Made by a program: the position numbers and the translations under genes
Part shown: positions 45,743-54,415 of the stretch, piece by piece
Layout: every line of letters starts with the position of its first letter
Numbering within the stretch: position 1 is the stretch's first letter
Assembly (NCBI GenBank): GCA_965200115.1
Contig: OZ241336.1
Span: 2,852,001-2,916,000 of the forward strand
DNA length: 64,000 bases
Direction of reading: 5' to 3'
Source: JAPOUP01 sp026708635
GTDB taxonomy: Bacteria > Pseudomonadota > Alphaproteobacteria > Rhodobacterales > Rhodobacteraceae
The notes under the pieces: model-generated
What the model saw: the letters and a program-made list of their open reading frames with translations, nothing else
What the model was told of the DNA's origin: nothing
Databases searched by the model: none

Positions 45743-46686
45743 TCGGGCTGGTCTCCTACATCGTCTTCTTTCTGATCCTGTCGCTGATCTTCGGCGTCGC
45801 CGTTCTCGGACTCAACCTGCAATGGGGCTTCACCGGGCTCTTTAACGCCGGCGTCGCCGGTTTCACCGCGATCGGCGCCTACACGATGGCAATCCTGACC
45901 GGCCCGGCCAGGGACGCGGTATTCGGCGGTTTCGAACTGCCCTTTGTCGTGGGACTTATCGGCGCGATGGCCGCATCCGGAATGGGCGCCGCGATCGTCG
46001 GCCTCGCGACGTCGAGTCTCAGGCACGAGTACCTCGCCGTCGCCACCTTCGGGATTGCGGTGACCATTCAGCTCGTCTGCCTGAACTGGGAATACCTTAC
46101 CGGCGGCACGCTAGGCCTGATTGGCATTCCGAACCCGTCCAAGGCGTGGGCTGACGGGCCGCTCGCGCAGAACGCGCTATATCTGCTCATGGTCCTGGTC
46201 TCGGTCGGACTGACTTTCGCCGCTCTGGAGCGGATCGTGAAATCGCCTTGGGGCCGGATGCTGAAGGCGATCCGCGAGGACGATGTCGCCGCGGCCAGCC
46301 TGGGCAAGTCGCCGGAGCGGGTACGCCTTGAGGCCTTCGTTCTCGGTTGCATGATCATGGGACTCTCGGGCGCGCTCTACGTCTCGTTCATCGGCTATGT
46401 CAGTCCCTGGGACTTCCTGCCGATCCTGACGTTCCAGATCTGGACCATGCTGATCGTCGGCGGCAGCGCCAACAACCGCGGGGCGCTTCTCGGCGCGCTT
46501 ATCGTCTGGGGTGTCTGGACCATGAGCGGCTTCATCATTTCGCGTGTGGTCCCGTCGGAGATCCAGGCCCAGGGCGGCGCGATGCAAGCCGTCTTGATCG
46601 GGCTGATTCTGGTCGTTACGCTGCTGATCCGCCCGCGCGGCCTGATTGGGGAAGAACTGCACGTTTCGCGCCACGCAGGGCCGTAA
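45739..46686 (+). CDS. Branched-chain amino acid-type ABC permease (LivM-like)
   Basis: 315 residues, about nine membrane segments. Family blocks are LNLQWGFTGLFNAGVAGFTA, SSLRHEYLAVATFGIAV, GRMLKAIREDDVAAASLGKS (coupling loop) and PILTFQIWTMLIVGGSANNR. It completes the channel with the LivH-like gene. The substrate family is broad (amino acids, amides, urea, aromatic acids). About 110 bp separate it from the binding-protein gene. Confidence 0.93.
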   Translation: MIGLVSYIVFFLILSLIFGVAVLGLNLQWGFTGLFNAGVAGFTAIGAYTMAILTGPARDAVFGGFELPFVVGLIGAMAASGMGAAIVGLATSSLRHEYLAVATFGIAVTIQLVCLNWEYLTGGTLGLIGIPNPSKAWADGPLAQNALYLLMVLVSVGLTFAALERIVKSPWGRMLKAIREDDVAAASLGKSPERVRLEAFVLGCMIMGLSGALYVSFIGYVSPWDFLPILTFQIWTMLIVGGSANNRGALLGALIVWGVWTMSGFIISRVVPSEIQAQGGAMQAVLIGLILVVTLLIRPRGLIGEELHVSRHAGP

Positions 46687-46798
46687 CGGTGGACAAGGCC
46701 GCGAAGACGGGGTTTGATCCCCGGTACGGGGAACAAGGTCGCCCAAAGCGGCACATCAGTCCGGCGCGAACGCCGGGCCCAAACACATGGAGTTGCGC

Positions 46799-48061
46799 AT
46801 GTTGCAGAAATTTGGATTGGCGGCGGTCGTCGCCGCGCTCACCGGGATCGGCTCTTCGGCCGGCGCCGTCGACTGTCCGGTCAAGCTTGGCGCGATCCTG
46901 CCGGTCAGCGGGCCAATGGGCCAGGTGGGCGAGCGGATCGCCGAGACCGGTCTCTTCGCGGTCGAGCAGTTCAACGAGGCCGGCGGCGTTCTGGGCTGTC
47001 CGGTGGAGTACGTGCTGCGCGACACGCAGGGCCAGTCGGCGGTCGGCGTGGACGCCGCGAAGAGCCTCGTCGACCTTGACGGCGTACAGGCGCTGATCGG
47101 CGCCGTGTCCTCGGGCGTCAGCCTGCCGGTCCTGACATCGGTCGCCGTGCCGTCAAAGGTGGTGCAGGTCTCTTGCTGCTCGTCATCCGAGAGCTTCACG
47201 ACCCTCGCCGAAGAGGGCAAGACCGAAGGCTACTGGTTCCGCACCTACGCCACCAACCGCAGCCAGTCCGCCATTGGCGCGAAACTGACCGTCGACAGCG
47301 GCTTCAGGAAGACCGCGGTCATCTACGTCAACACCGACTTCGGCGTCGGGCTGGCCAAGCGGTTCGAGCGGGACATCGCCAAGCTTGGCGGTTCGATCAC
47401 GTCGTTGGTGGCCTATAACGAGAGCCAGCAAAGCTATCGCGCGGAGGTCACGAAAGCGCTCGAGGGCAATCCGGATTCGCTCTTCCTCGTGGCCTTCCCG
47501 GTCGACGGCGCCACGATCACACGCGAATGGCTGTCCCTCGGCGGCACCGACAACCTGATCGTGAACAACTCGCTGCGGTCGGACGACTACTTTCAGGCGG
47601 TGGGCTCACAGTTCCTGCAGAACATGCAGGGCTACGACAGCGCCCAACCGCGCCTGCCCTCGGTCGACTCGTTCAACGAAATGTTCGAGGCGCGGTTCGA
47701 AGGCCCGCCGAACGGTCCCGGCCTGCACTCCGTCTATGACGCGGTGACGGTGGTTCTCCTTGCGATGGAGGCTTCCGGCGACATCACCGGCGACAGTATT
47801 CGGGACAATATCCGCCTGGTCACCTCACCGGACGGGGTCGAGGTCTATCCCGGCCCTGAGGGCATCGCGCGCGCCAAGGAGCTTTTGGCCGAAGGCAAGA
47901 CGATCCGTTACGTCGGTGCCACAGGCGCCCTGTCATTCGACGGGAACGGCGACGTGCAGGCGCCGAAGATGACGTGGAAGCTCGACGGCGACGAGAACGT
48001 CGAGACCGGCTACATGAGCACCGCCGAAGTCGCGGAATTGATCAGGATGCTCGACGGATAG
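46799..48061 (+). CDS. ABC transporter substrate-binding protein (LivJ-like, family 4)
   Basis: The ATG at 46799 (420 residues) has GGAG six bases upstream; an ATG at 46787 would add four residues. A signal peptide (LAAVVAALTGIGSSAGA) precedes DCPVKLGAILPVSGPMGQVG. VEYVLRDTQGQSAVGVDAAK, FGVGLAKRFERDIAKLGGSI and ALEGNPDSLFLVAFPVDGAT are typical of family 4 binding proteins for amino acids, amides and aromatic acids. It captures the substrate for the upstream LIV-type transporter. A hairpin follows the stop codon. Substrate unknown. Confidence 0.92.
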   Translation: MLQKFGLAAVVAALTGIGSSAGAVDCPVKLGAILPVSGPMGQVGERIAETGLFAVEQFNEAGGVLGCPVEYVLRDTQGQSAVGVDAAKSLVDLDGVQALIGAVSSGVSLPVLTSVAVPSKVVQVSCCSSSESFTTLAEEGKTEGYWFRTYATNRSQSAIGAKLTVDSGFRKTAVIYVNTDFGVGLAKRFERDIAKLGGSITSLVAYNESQQSYRAEVTKALEGNPDSLFLVAFPVDGATITREWLSLGGTDNLIVNNSLRSDDYFQAVGSQFLQNMQGYDSAQPRLPSVDSFNEMFEARFEGPPNGPGLHSVYDAVTVVLLAMEASGDITGDSIRDNIRLVTSPDGVEVYPGPEGIARAKELLAEGKTIRYVGATGALSFDGNGDVQAPKMTWKLDGDENVETGYMSTAEVAELIRMLDG

Positions 48062-48078
48062 TCGGCTGGCGGGATTCA

Positions 48079-48098
48079 GGGGGCGTCGCGGCGCCCCC
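48079..48098. terminator. GC hairpin downstream of the binding-protein gene
   Basis: GGGGGCG (48079-48085) pairs with CGCCCCC (48092-48098) around TCGCGG, followed by GTTTCC. Lying inside the apparent operon, it may partly stop transcription or protect the 3' end of the binding-protein mRNA, keeping the downstream genes at a lower level. Confidence 0.6.
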
Positions 48099-48121
48099 GT
48101 TTCCTGAACTGGGAGGGCGCG

Positions 48122-48523
48122 ATGGCCGGCAAGCGCAGTCATGTGTTCAGTGGATCGGTCTATGAAGAGATGGCCGGGTATTCCCGTGCGGTCGTCGTGG
48201 ATGACCGGATTTTCGTTTCGGGAACCGTTGGCGTCGATTTCGCGACCGGTGAGATGCCTAAGGGAGCGGAGGCGCAGGCCGCCACGGCGCTCGACACCAT
48301 AGAGGCCGCGCTGGTCGAGGCGGGCTCGGGCCTCCACGACATAGTCCGGGTGCGCGTATACATCACCGACGCGGACGACGTAGCGGCGGTCGCGGCCCTC
48401 CTGAAGGGCCGCATCGGTTTCGCCCGCCCGGCGAACACCACGGTCTGCGCACCCCCTGTCGTGCCCGGCGCCCGCGTGGAGATCGAGGTCGAGGCGATCC
48501 GCGGCTCCGGCACGCCCGCATGA
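48122..48523 (+). CDS. Rid (YjgF/YER057c/UK114) family protein lacking the catalytic Arg
   Basis: 133 residues, starting MAGKRSHVFSGSVYEEMAGY. The fold is recognisable from DRIFVSGTVGVDFATGEMP, TALDTIEAALVEAGSGLHDI, VRVRVYITDADDVAAV and GARVEIEVEAI. Canonical RidA deaminases have Arg in a PARS-type motif near the end; here it is RPANTTV, so the Arg is replaced by Asn. Such members belong to Rid groups not shown to hydrolyse 2-aminoacrylate imines. It overlaps the next gene by four bases. A related Rid domain is fused to the reductase at 48935. Confidence 0.9.
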   Translation: MAGKRSHVFSGSVYEEMAGYSRAVVVDDRIFVSGTVGVDFATGEMPKGAEAQAATALDTIEAALVEAGSGLHDIVRVRVYITDADDVAAVAALLKGRIGFARPANTTVCAPPVVPGARVEIEVEAIRGSGTPA

Positions 48524-48954
48524 GCCGCGGCACGGCCTTCATTCGCGTAAGGCGTTCCGAGGACGAGGTCTTCGCCTTCATGGCGGACCCGGAGCAAATG
48601 AGCCTATGGTCGTTCGGCACGTGGCGAGCCGAGATCGACGACACCGGGCTGGTGCGCGGAACCTCGATCAGGGACGGCGCCGTGATCTATGTGCGGATCG
48701 AGGCCCATCCGGAGCAGTGGCTGATCGACTACCACGTGGGGACCGCACCCGATACCCTGTCGCCGCGCGTCTTCGCGCGGGTGACGCCCGGGGACGTCTT
48801 CGGCGACGGCTTGGGCGCCGGACTGGCGTTGACGGCCATTCGCACGGCCGAAATGGACGACGCGCGATGGGACAGCCTGACCGCCACCCACCGGGTCGAG
48901 CTGGACATCGTCAAGTCGGCGCTGGAGACCGGCTATGACCATCGCACGGCCTGA
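48520..48954 (+). CDS. SRPBCC-like (START/polyketide cyclase fold) protein
   Basis: 144 residues: MSRGTAFIRVRRSEDEVFAF, then MADPEQMSLWSFGTWRAEID, with an N-terminal strand, a VF.FMADPE.M helix and a long C-terminal helix (DDARWDSLTATHRVELDIVK), the SRPBCC pattern. Such proteins bind hydrophobic or aromatic small molecules. No catalytic residues can be named. Start overlaps the Rid gene (ATGA), and its end overlaps the reductase-Rid fusion gene by 20 bp, so it belongs to the operon. Confidence 0.65.
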   Translation: MSRGTAFIRVRRSEDEVFAFMADPEQMSLWSFGTWRAEIDDTGLVRGTSIRDGAVIYVRIEAHPEQWLIDYHVGTAPDTLSPRVFARVTPGDVFGDGLGAGLALTAIRTAEMDDARWDSLTATHRVELDIVKSALETGYDHRTA

Positions 48955-50392
48955 AAGGGTCCGCCTGACGGACGAACTGGCCATCAGCCGCGTCCTTACC
49001 GGCCTTTGGCAAGTCGCGGACATGGAGCGCGACGGGGCCGACCTGGACCCGGACAAGGCCGCCGATCACCTTTCCCACTATGCCGAGAGCGGCTTTGACA
49101 CGTTCGACATGGCGGATCACTACGGCAGCGCCGAGGTCATCGTATCGCGTCTCCTGCAACGCCGTCCCGAAGCGCTGGCCTTCACCAAATGGTGCCCGCC
49201 GCCCGGCCCGATGTCACCGGCAACCGTACGCGCCGGAGTGCGGGAGAGGCTGGACCGGCTCGGGGTCGCGCGTGTCGATCTCCTGCAATTCCATTGGTGG
49301 AGCTTCGAGCACCCCGCCTGGCTCGACGCCCTGCATGAACTTGCGGCGCTGCGCGACGACGGGCTGATCCGCGAGATCGGCGTGACCAATTTCGACGCCG
49401 CGCATCTGCATCTGGCGCTGGCCGACGGCGTTCCGGTCCGGACCAACCAGGTCGCCTGCTCGCTGCTGGACCGCCGTTTCACCGGGCCTCTTGCGGAGAC
49501 CTGCGAGCGCCATGGCGTGCGCCTGCTCGCCTATGGCACCGTCTGCGGCGGCTTTCTGTCCGAGCGATGGCTGGGCCAGCCGGAGCCGGAGAACCTTCCC
49601 GACTGGAGCAAGATGAAATACCGCCGCTTCATCGAGGCCGCCGGCGGTTGGGAAGCCTATCAGGCGGTTCTCTCCGCCGCGGCCGGGATCGCGGCCAAGC
49701 ACCGTGTCTCGGTGACAAACGTCGCGACGCGCTGGGTCCTGGAACAGTCCCATGTCGCCGGCGTCATAATCGGTGTCCGGCCCGGCGAAAGCGATCATCG
49801 CGCCGATAACGTCCGGCTCTTCGGGTTTGCCCTCGACAACGGTGACCGCGCGGTCCTCGCCAAGGCATTCGCCGGCACCGCACGGATTCCCGGTGACTGC
49901 GGCGACGAATACCGGACGCACCCATTCCTTACCGCCAGCGGCGACCTGAGCCATCACCTGAGCGCCGTCCCCGCCGCCTACAGGACCGACACGATGCCGG
50001 GACATCCCGCGGTCCGTCGCGCGATGTCGGGCAGTGAATGGGAGACCATTGCCGGCTATTGCCGGGCACGGCGCGTGGGCGAACGCATCCTGGTCTCGGG
50101 GACCACCGCGACAGCGGGTGCCGACCGCGTCGTCGCGCCGGGCGACGCGGCCGCACAAACGACCTACGTCATCGACAGGATCATCGGCGCCGTCAGCGCA
50201 CTTGGCGGAACGGTTGACGATATCGTCCGTACCCGCATCTATCTGACCGACATCGCCGACACCGAAGCCGTCAGCGCGGTTCACGGCCGGGTTTTTGGTG
50301 CCTCGAAGCCTGCCAATACCCTGGTCGCCGTGAACGATCTGGCCGGCGACTACCTGGTCGAGATCGAGGCCGAGGCGATCGTCAGCGCCTAG
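48935..50392 (+). CDS. Fusion: aldo/keto reductase + C-terminal Rid domain
   Basis: One 485-residue frame. Residues 1-330 are an aldo/keto reductase with Asp58, Tyr63, Lys85 and His120 (LLQFHWWSF). Residues about 355-485 are a Rid domain: ILVSGTTATAGADRVV, YVIDRIIGAVSALGGTVDDI, VRTRIYLTDIADTEAV and YLVEIEAEAIV. As in the separate Rid protein, the catalytic Arg site reads KPANTLV. The linker is about 25 residues with no internal start having a good ribosome site. The reductase half is a paralogue of the first gene of the operon. The arrangement suggests sequential handling of an imine/enamine and a carbonyl, which is an inference. Convergent with the TIGR04076 gene (four-base overlap). Confidence 0.88.
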   Translation: MTIARPERVRLTDELAISRVLTGLWQVADMERDGADLDPDKAADHLSHYAESGFDTFDMADHYGSAEVIVSRLLQRRPEALAFTKWCPPPGPMSPATVRAGVRERLDRLGVARVDLLQFHWWSFEHPAWLDALHELAALRDDGLIREIGVTNFDAAHLHLALADGVPVRTNQVACSLLDRRFTGPLAETCERHGVRLLAYGTVCGGFLSERWLGQPEPENLPDWSKMKYRRFIEAAGGWEAYQAVLSAAAGIAAKHRVSVTNVATRWVLEQSHVAGVIIGVRPGESDHRADNVRLFGFALDNGDRAVLAKAFAGTARIPGDCGDEYRTHPFLTASGDLSHHLSAVPAAYRTDTMPGHPAVRRAMSGSEWETIAGYCRARRVGERILVSGTTATAGADRVVAPGDAAAQTTYVIDRIIGAVSALGGTVDDIVRTRIYLTDIADTEAVSAVHGRVFGASKPANTLVAVNDLAGDYLVEIEAEAIVSA

Positions 50393-50772
50393 CCGTCTTT
50401 CTCCCAATAGGGCGTTGAACGCGCTTCCGGGAGTCCGGTCGTCCCCGCATGGGAGAACCGCCGGGTGCCAATCCGCGTGATCCGGAAGCGCCCGCCGCAA
50501 TGCGGATCCGGGCAGGCGACCTCGGCGTCCGTCGACATCCAGTCGTTCGGGTCCGTTTCGCGCTGCTTGGCAGGCAATAGCGGCAGCACCGCAGCGAGCG
50601 CATACATCGAAATCTTTTGCCCCCTGGCGAAGACAAGGTTCTCTCCCTCTACGGTGAAGAACTCGCCCTCGATGTGTCGGCAGACCGGCTGCCGGCCGTC
50701 CAGGACGACCTCGACTTTCAGGTCATGGAGAATGAATTCGTCGTCGTGTTCCAAGCTGGAATGCCCTCTCAA
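50389..50772 (-). CDS. TIGR04076 family protein
   Basis: 127 residues. The central part FFTVEGENLVFARGQKISMY, ALAAVLPLLPAKQRE, VACPDPHCGGRFRITRIG matches the small TIGR04076 family (a hydrophobic YAAL.P.LLA stretch followed by CPDP.....F.I.R). Function is not known. Four conserved-type cysteines or histidines could hold a metal, but this is not shown. It is convergent with the fusion gene, overlapping by four bases. Confidence 0.75.
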   Translation of the reverse strand: MRGHSSLEHDDEFILHDLKVEVVLDGRQPVCRHIEGEFFTVEGENLVFARGQKISMYALAAVLPLLPAKQRETDPNDWMSTDAEVACPDPHCGGRFRITRIGTRRFSHAGTTGLPEARSTPYWEKDG

Positions 50773-50811
50773 TTGAACTGGCCCGGTTTACGGACCGTAT
50801 GCATGGCCTGT

Positions 50812-50869
50812 CGATGGCGTTGACGGGCAGGCACGAGGCACCGTCCAACCCGACCTGCCGCGGCCATCG
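50812..50869. other. Two-tier hairpin in the dnaX upstream region
   Basis: CGATGGC (50812-50818) pairs with GCCATCG (50863-50869) and GGCAGG (50826-50831) with CCTGCC (50854-50859), leaving a 22-base loop. It lies in the 265-bp space between the TIGR04076 and dnaX starts. It could act in the dnaX leader or be a small RNA; SRP RNA motifs are absent. Confidence 0.35.
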
Positions 50870-51037
50870 CGGGTGACTGTCCGGATGCCCGGGCACGATC
50901 CCACGGTAGCGCCCCGAAATGCATCCGCGCCGGAACGCCATGGACCGCCAATCCGATTTTCCCGGGACAGCGGTGACTGGCGAACGGCGAACCGTTTGCG
51001 CTGGACGTCGTCGCGGGTAAGGCCTAACATAATTTCC

Positions 51038-52819
51038 GTGTCCGATTCCCGACAAACGCCAACTTCCGACATAGAGCGTTACCAGGTTCTGGCCCGGAAG
51101 TACCGACCTGAGACCTTTGCCGACCTTGTCGGCCAGGAGGCGATGGTACGAACGCTCAGAAACGCGTTCGAGGCTAACCGGATCGCGCAGTCGTTCATTC
51201 TGACAGGTATCCGCGGAACGGGAAAGACCACGACGGCACGGATCATCGCAAAGGGAATGAACTGTGTGGGACCGGACGGATCCGGCGAAGCCACCACCGA
51301 CCCGTGCGGTAAGTGCGAGAACTGCCGGGCAATTTCCGAAGGCCGCCATGTCGACGTCATGGAAATGGACGCCGCAAGCCGAACCAGTGTGAACGATATC
51401 CGGGAAATCATCGACTCCGTGCATTACCGGGCGGCCAGCGCACGCTACAAAATCTACATCGTCGACGAAGTCCACATGCTGTCCACAAACGCGTTCAATG
51501 CCCTGCTGAAAACGCTTGAGGAACCGCCGGAGCACGTGAAGTTCATTTTCGCCACCACCGAGATTCGAAAGGTGCCGGTGACCGTGCTGTCCCGTTGCCA
51601 GCGCTTTGATCTACGGCGGATCCAACCGGATGTACAGATGCGGCTCCTGCGGAAGATCGCCGACGCGGAGAACGGCCTGATCGATGACGGCGCGTTGGCG
51701 TTGATCGTTCGCGCGTCCGAGGGCTCCGCGCGTGACGCGACCTCCCTGCTTGACCAGGCGCTCAGCCAGGGAACCGATCAGACCACAACGGAACAGGTTC
51801 GCGGAATGCTTGGACTCGCCGACCGGGGCCGTGTTCTGGATCTCTTTGACCTGATCATGAAGGGTGACACCGCCGGGGCCCTGAAGGAGCTTCAGGGCCA
51901 GTTCACCTGCGGGGCGGATCCATTGGCGGTTCTGCGGGACCTCGCCGCGGTCACCCATTGGATAAGCGTCATAAAGATCACGCCCACCGCAGTGGATGAT
52001 CCAACGGTTGGGCCGGACGAACGAAGGCGCGGCTCCGATATGGCGAAGCGGCTGCACATGCGTCCCCTTACGCGCATGTGGCAAATGCTTCTGAAGGCAC
52101 TGAACGAAGTGGCCGGCGCACCGGACGTCATGATGGCCGCCGAAATGGCTATCATCCGGATCACGCATGTCGCGGACCTGCCCTCGCCCGAAGATCTGAT
52201 CGCAAAGCTTAAATCCGCGCCAATGCCAGCGGAGCCCGCCGCGGGCGGAGTTCCATCGTATGGCAATTCAGCGGCGGGCTCTCCGCCGTCGGCCACCCCG
52301 ATCATCGACAGGGTTTCGGGCGCGGCCGCGGCCATCGCGGTCGATGCGGAGACCTCCGCGATACGGGACCCCGCCCAGGCACTCAGCCGCTATCCGCAGT
52401 TTGACGATGTCGTCGACCTGATCCGCGCCAATCATGACATACAGCTGCTGGTCGACGTGGAGTCATGTGTGCGGCTCGTACGTTACCAACCCGGTCGTGT
52501 CGAGTTTCAGCCGACCGACAGCGCTCCGGTCGATCTCGCTTCCCGTCTCGGAGAGAGACTGAAGAACTGGACCGGAGTGCGCTGGGTGATTTCGCTCGTG
52601 AATGAGGGAGGTGGCCGGACGATCGGGGAAACCCGGGACGCCGGCAAGCGCGCGATGATGGACGAGGTCAGGCGACATCCTTTGGTGAAGGCGGTGTTCG
52701 ATACGTTTCCAAACGCGAAAATCACGGATTTCCAATCCCATGAGGAAATCGCCGCAAAAGTAAAGGCCGAGGCGCTTCCCGACACCGAGGACAGCTGGGA
52801 TCCCTTCGAGGGCGATTGA
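51038..52819 (+). CDS. dnaX: DNA polymerase III subunit gamma/tau
   Basis: The GTG at 51038 (594 residues, MSDSRQTPTSDIERYQVLAR) is preferred to a longer frame from 50873 whose first 55 residues look non-coding. The AAA+ clamp-loader domain has Walker A ILTGIRGTGKTTTARIIA, a zinc site with four cysteines (CVGPD...CGKCENC), Walker B YIVDEVHMLS and the Arg finger block EGSARDATSLLDQALS. A long linker precedes the C-terminal tau domain. It loads the sliding clamp and tethers the polymerase. dnaX-ybaB-recR is a widely conserved order. Confidence 0.96.
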   Translation: MSDSRQTPTSDIERYQVLARKYRPETFADLVGQEAMVRTLRNAFEANRIAQSFILTGIRGTGKTTTARIIAKGMNCVGPDGSGEATTDPCGKCENCRAISEGRHVDVMEMDAASRTSVNDIREIIDSVHYRAASARYKIYIVDEVHMLSTNAFNALLKTLEEPPEHVKFIFATTEIRKVPVTVLSRCQRFDLRRIQPDVQMRLLRKIADAENGLIDDGALALIVRASEGSARDATSLLDQALSQGTDQTTTEQVRGMLGLADRGRVLDLFDLIMKGDTAGALKELQGQFTCGADPLAVLRDLAAVTHWISVIKITPTAVDDPTVGPDERRRGSDMAKRLHMRPLTRMWQMLLKALNEVAGAPDVMMAAEMAIIRITHVADLPSPEDLIAKLKSAPMPAEPAAGGVPSYGNSAAGSPPSATPIIDRVSGAAAAIAVDAETSAIRDPAQALSRYPQFDDVVDLIRANHDIQLLVDVESCVRLVRYQPGRVEFQPTDSAPVDLASRLGERLKNWTGVRWVISLVNEGGGRTIGETRDAGKRAMMDEVRRHPLVKAVFDTFPNAKITDFQSHEEIAAKVKAEALPDTEDSWDPFEGD

Positions 52820-52930
52820 CCCAAATTCGCGGATCCCGCCCCCAACGCATTCCGCCCATGCCTCCCGCAGCTTGAACCAATCGCCAGTCCCGGCTAGGAT
52901 TCGCGCAGTCCCGCGCACAGGAGAGACCGC

Positions 52931-53275
52931 ATGTTTAAGAAGATGGGCCAGTTTGGCGACTTGGCCGAGCTCATGACAAAGGCCAAGGAGTTTCAGGCCC
53001 GTATGGAGGCGATGCAGGAAGAGTTGAGCGGTATCGTCGTTACCGGTGAGAGCGGCGCGGGACTGGTCAAAGCCTCAATGACCGTCAAGGGAGAGCTGGT
53101 TGGAGTCGAGATTGACCCCACCGTCTTTCATCCCGATGAAAAGGAAGTGGTCGAGGATCTCATACTTGCCGCTGTCAGGAACGCGCAGGCCAAAGCCAAT
53201 GAGCGTGGCGAAACGGAGATGCGCAAACTGACAACGGGGCTTGGCCTTCCCGAAGGCCTAAAGATGCCGTTCTGA
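52931..53275 (+). CDS. ybaB: YbaB/EbfC family nucleoid-associated protein
   Basis: 114 residues: MFKKMGQFGDLAELMTKAKE, with the helix FQARMEAMQEELSGI, then the strand block VVTGESGAGLVKASMTVKGE and the C-terminal helix. Normal length. YbaB forms tweezer-like dimers that bind DNA. It lies 111 bp after dnaX and 88 bp before recR, the conserved trio for recombination and replication. Confidence 0.95.
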   Translation: MFKKMGQFGDLAELMTKAKEFQARMEAMQEELSGIVVTGESGAGLVKASMTVKGELVGVEIDPTVFHPDEKEVVEDLILAAVRNAQAKANERGETEMRKLTTGLGLPEGLKMPF

Positions 53276-53363
53276 ACCGGCGGATCGGATGGATTCCTTA
53301 CCCCGTAACGATGCAGTTGCCGACTTCCTTTGCCCAGCGAACGGTGGATAGGGCCGGACCGAG

Positions 53364-53960
53364 ATGACCGACGGGTCAAAAGAGATTGAAATATTGATGC
53401 AGCTAATGGCGAAGCTGCCGGGACTTGGTCCGCGGTCCGCCCGCCGCGCGGTGCTGCATCTCATAAAGAAACGCGGTATTCTGCTGTCCCCGCTCGCCGA
53501 GGCGATGCAGCGGGTCGCGGTTAAGGTCAGGGAGTGCGTCAACTGCAACAACATATCGACGGAGGACATCTGCCGCATATGCGGTGACGGAAACCGCGGG
53601 AATGGTGAAATCTGTGTTGTGGAGGATGTCATCGATCTCTGGGCAATGGAAAGAGCGGGTGTATTCAAGGGACGGTACCATGTTCTTGGCGGCACGCTTT
53701 CCGCACTTGACGACATCGGGCCCGACGAACTGCATGTTCCCAAGCTAATCGACCGGATCGAGACCGAACGGGTGACTGAAGTGATCCTTGCCCTGAACGC
53801 CACTGTCGATGGCCAGACAACGGCGCATTACCTTGCCGACCTTCTGGAGGACAGGGTTCGGGTAACGACGCTCGCACAGGGCGTCCCGATCGGAGGAGAG
53901 CTGGACTATCTCGATGATGGCACCATCGTTGCCGCGCTGAGAGCCCGAAGAGGCGCCTAG
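53364..53960 (+). CDS. recR: Recombination protein RecR
   Basis: 198 residues. The helix-hairpin-helix LPGLGPRSARRAVLHLI, zinc finger CVNCNNISTEDICRICGD, Toprim acidic motif CVVEDVIDLWAMERAG and YHVLGGTLSALDDIGPDEL, and the C-terminal Walker-like GVPIGGELDYLDDGTI are all present. RecR works with RecFO to load RecA at gaps. Confidence 0.97.
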   Translation: MTDGSKEIEILMQLMAKLPGLGPRSARRAVLHLIKKRGILLSPLAEAMQRVAVKVRECVNCNNISTEDICRICGDGNRGNGEICVVEDVIDLWAMERAGVFKGRYHVLGGTLSALDDIGPDELHVPKLIDRIETERVTEVILALNATVDGQTTAHYLADLLEDRVRVTTLAQGVPIGGELDYLDDGTIVAALRARRGA

Positions 53961-54415
53961 GCGGGATTTCGTGGAGAGCGGCGGCGGGCTTCCGGAACCG
54001 TCCTCCCGTTTTCCGATGGTTTCCCGGCGTCTCGTCCCATACCCAGCCTTACATTCCCTTGGGAGCGTTCCGGTCCGGCCCGCCTGTCCCCGCACGGCGG
54101 GACCGGTCCGGCCTTGGCACCAGGCGGAATCGCCCCCAGCCGCGCCCGGACGGATTATGGCAACCGATATCCAGGTTCGGGGTCCCGGAAGCGGGGTAGG
54201 TCCGTTTCATGCCAACGGGCCGGAAATGCCCCCTGAAGTTCCGCCTGGACCGCATTCCGGACGGATCTCCCAAAATATGGGGGCGAGCGTTCGCGTAAAC
54301 GCAGGACGTACCCCGTCCGCTCCGCGGATCAGGCTAGCGACCAAGCGCACCTCGGCACGCGCTCTATCGCGGACTGGCCAAAGAGCCGTCGGCCGTCAAC
54401 GCGGAGGGAAGTGGG
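53961..54415. other. Intergenic region after recR
   Basis: About 455 bp between convergent genes. An imperfect inverted repeat (GGTCCGGCC...GGTCCGGCC type, 54070-54115) may act in termination. No protein or tRNA gene is recognised. Confidence 0.4.

Noticed and set aside
50812..50869. SRP 4.5S RNA
   Set aside because: The conserved GGAA and GCAG internal-loop motifs are absent on both strands.
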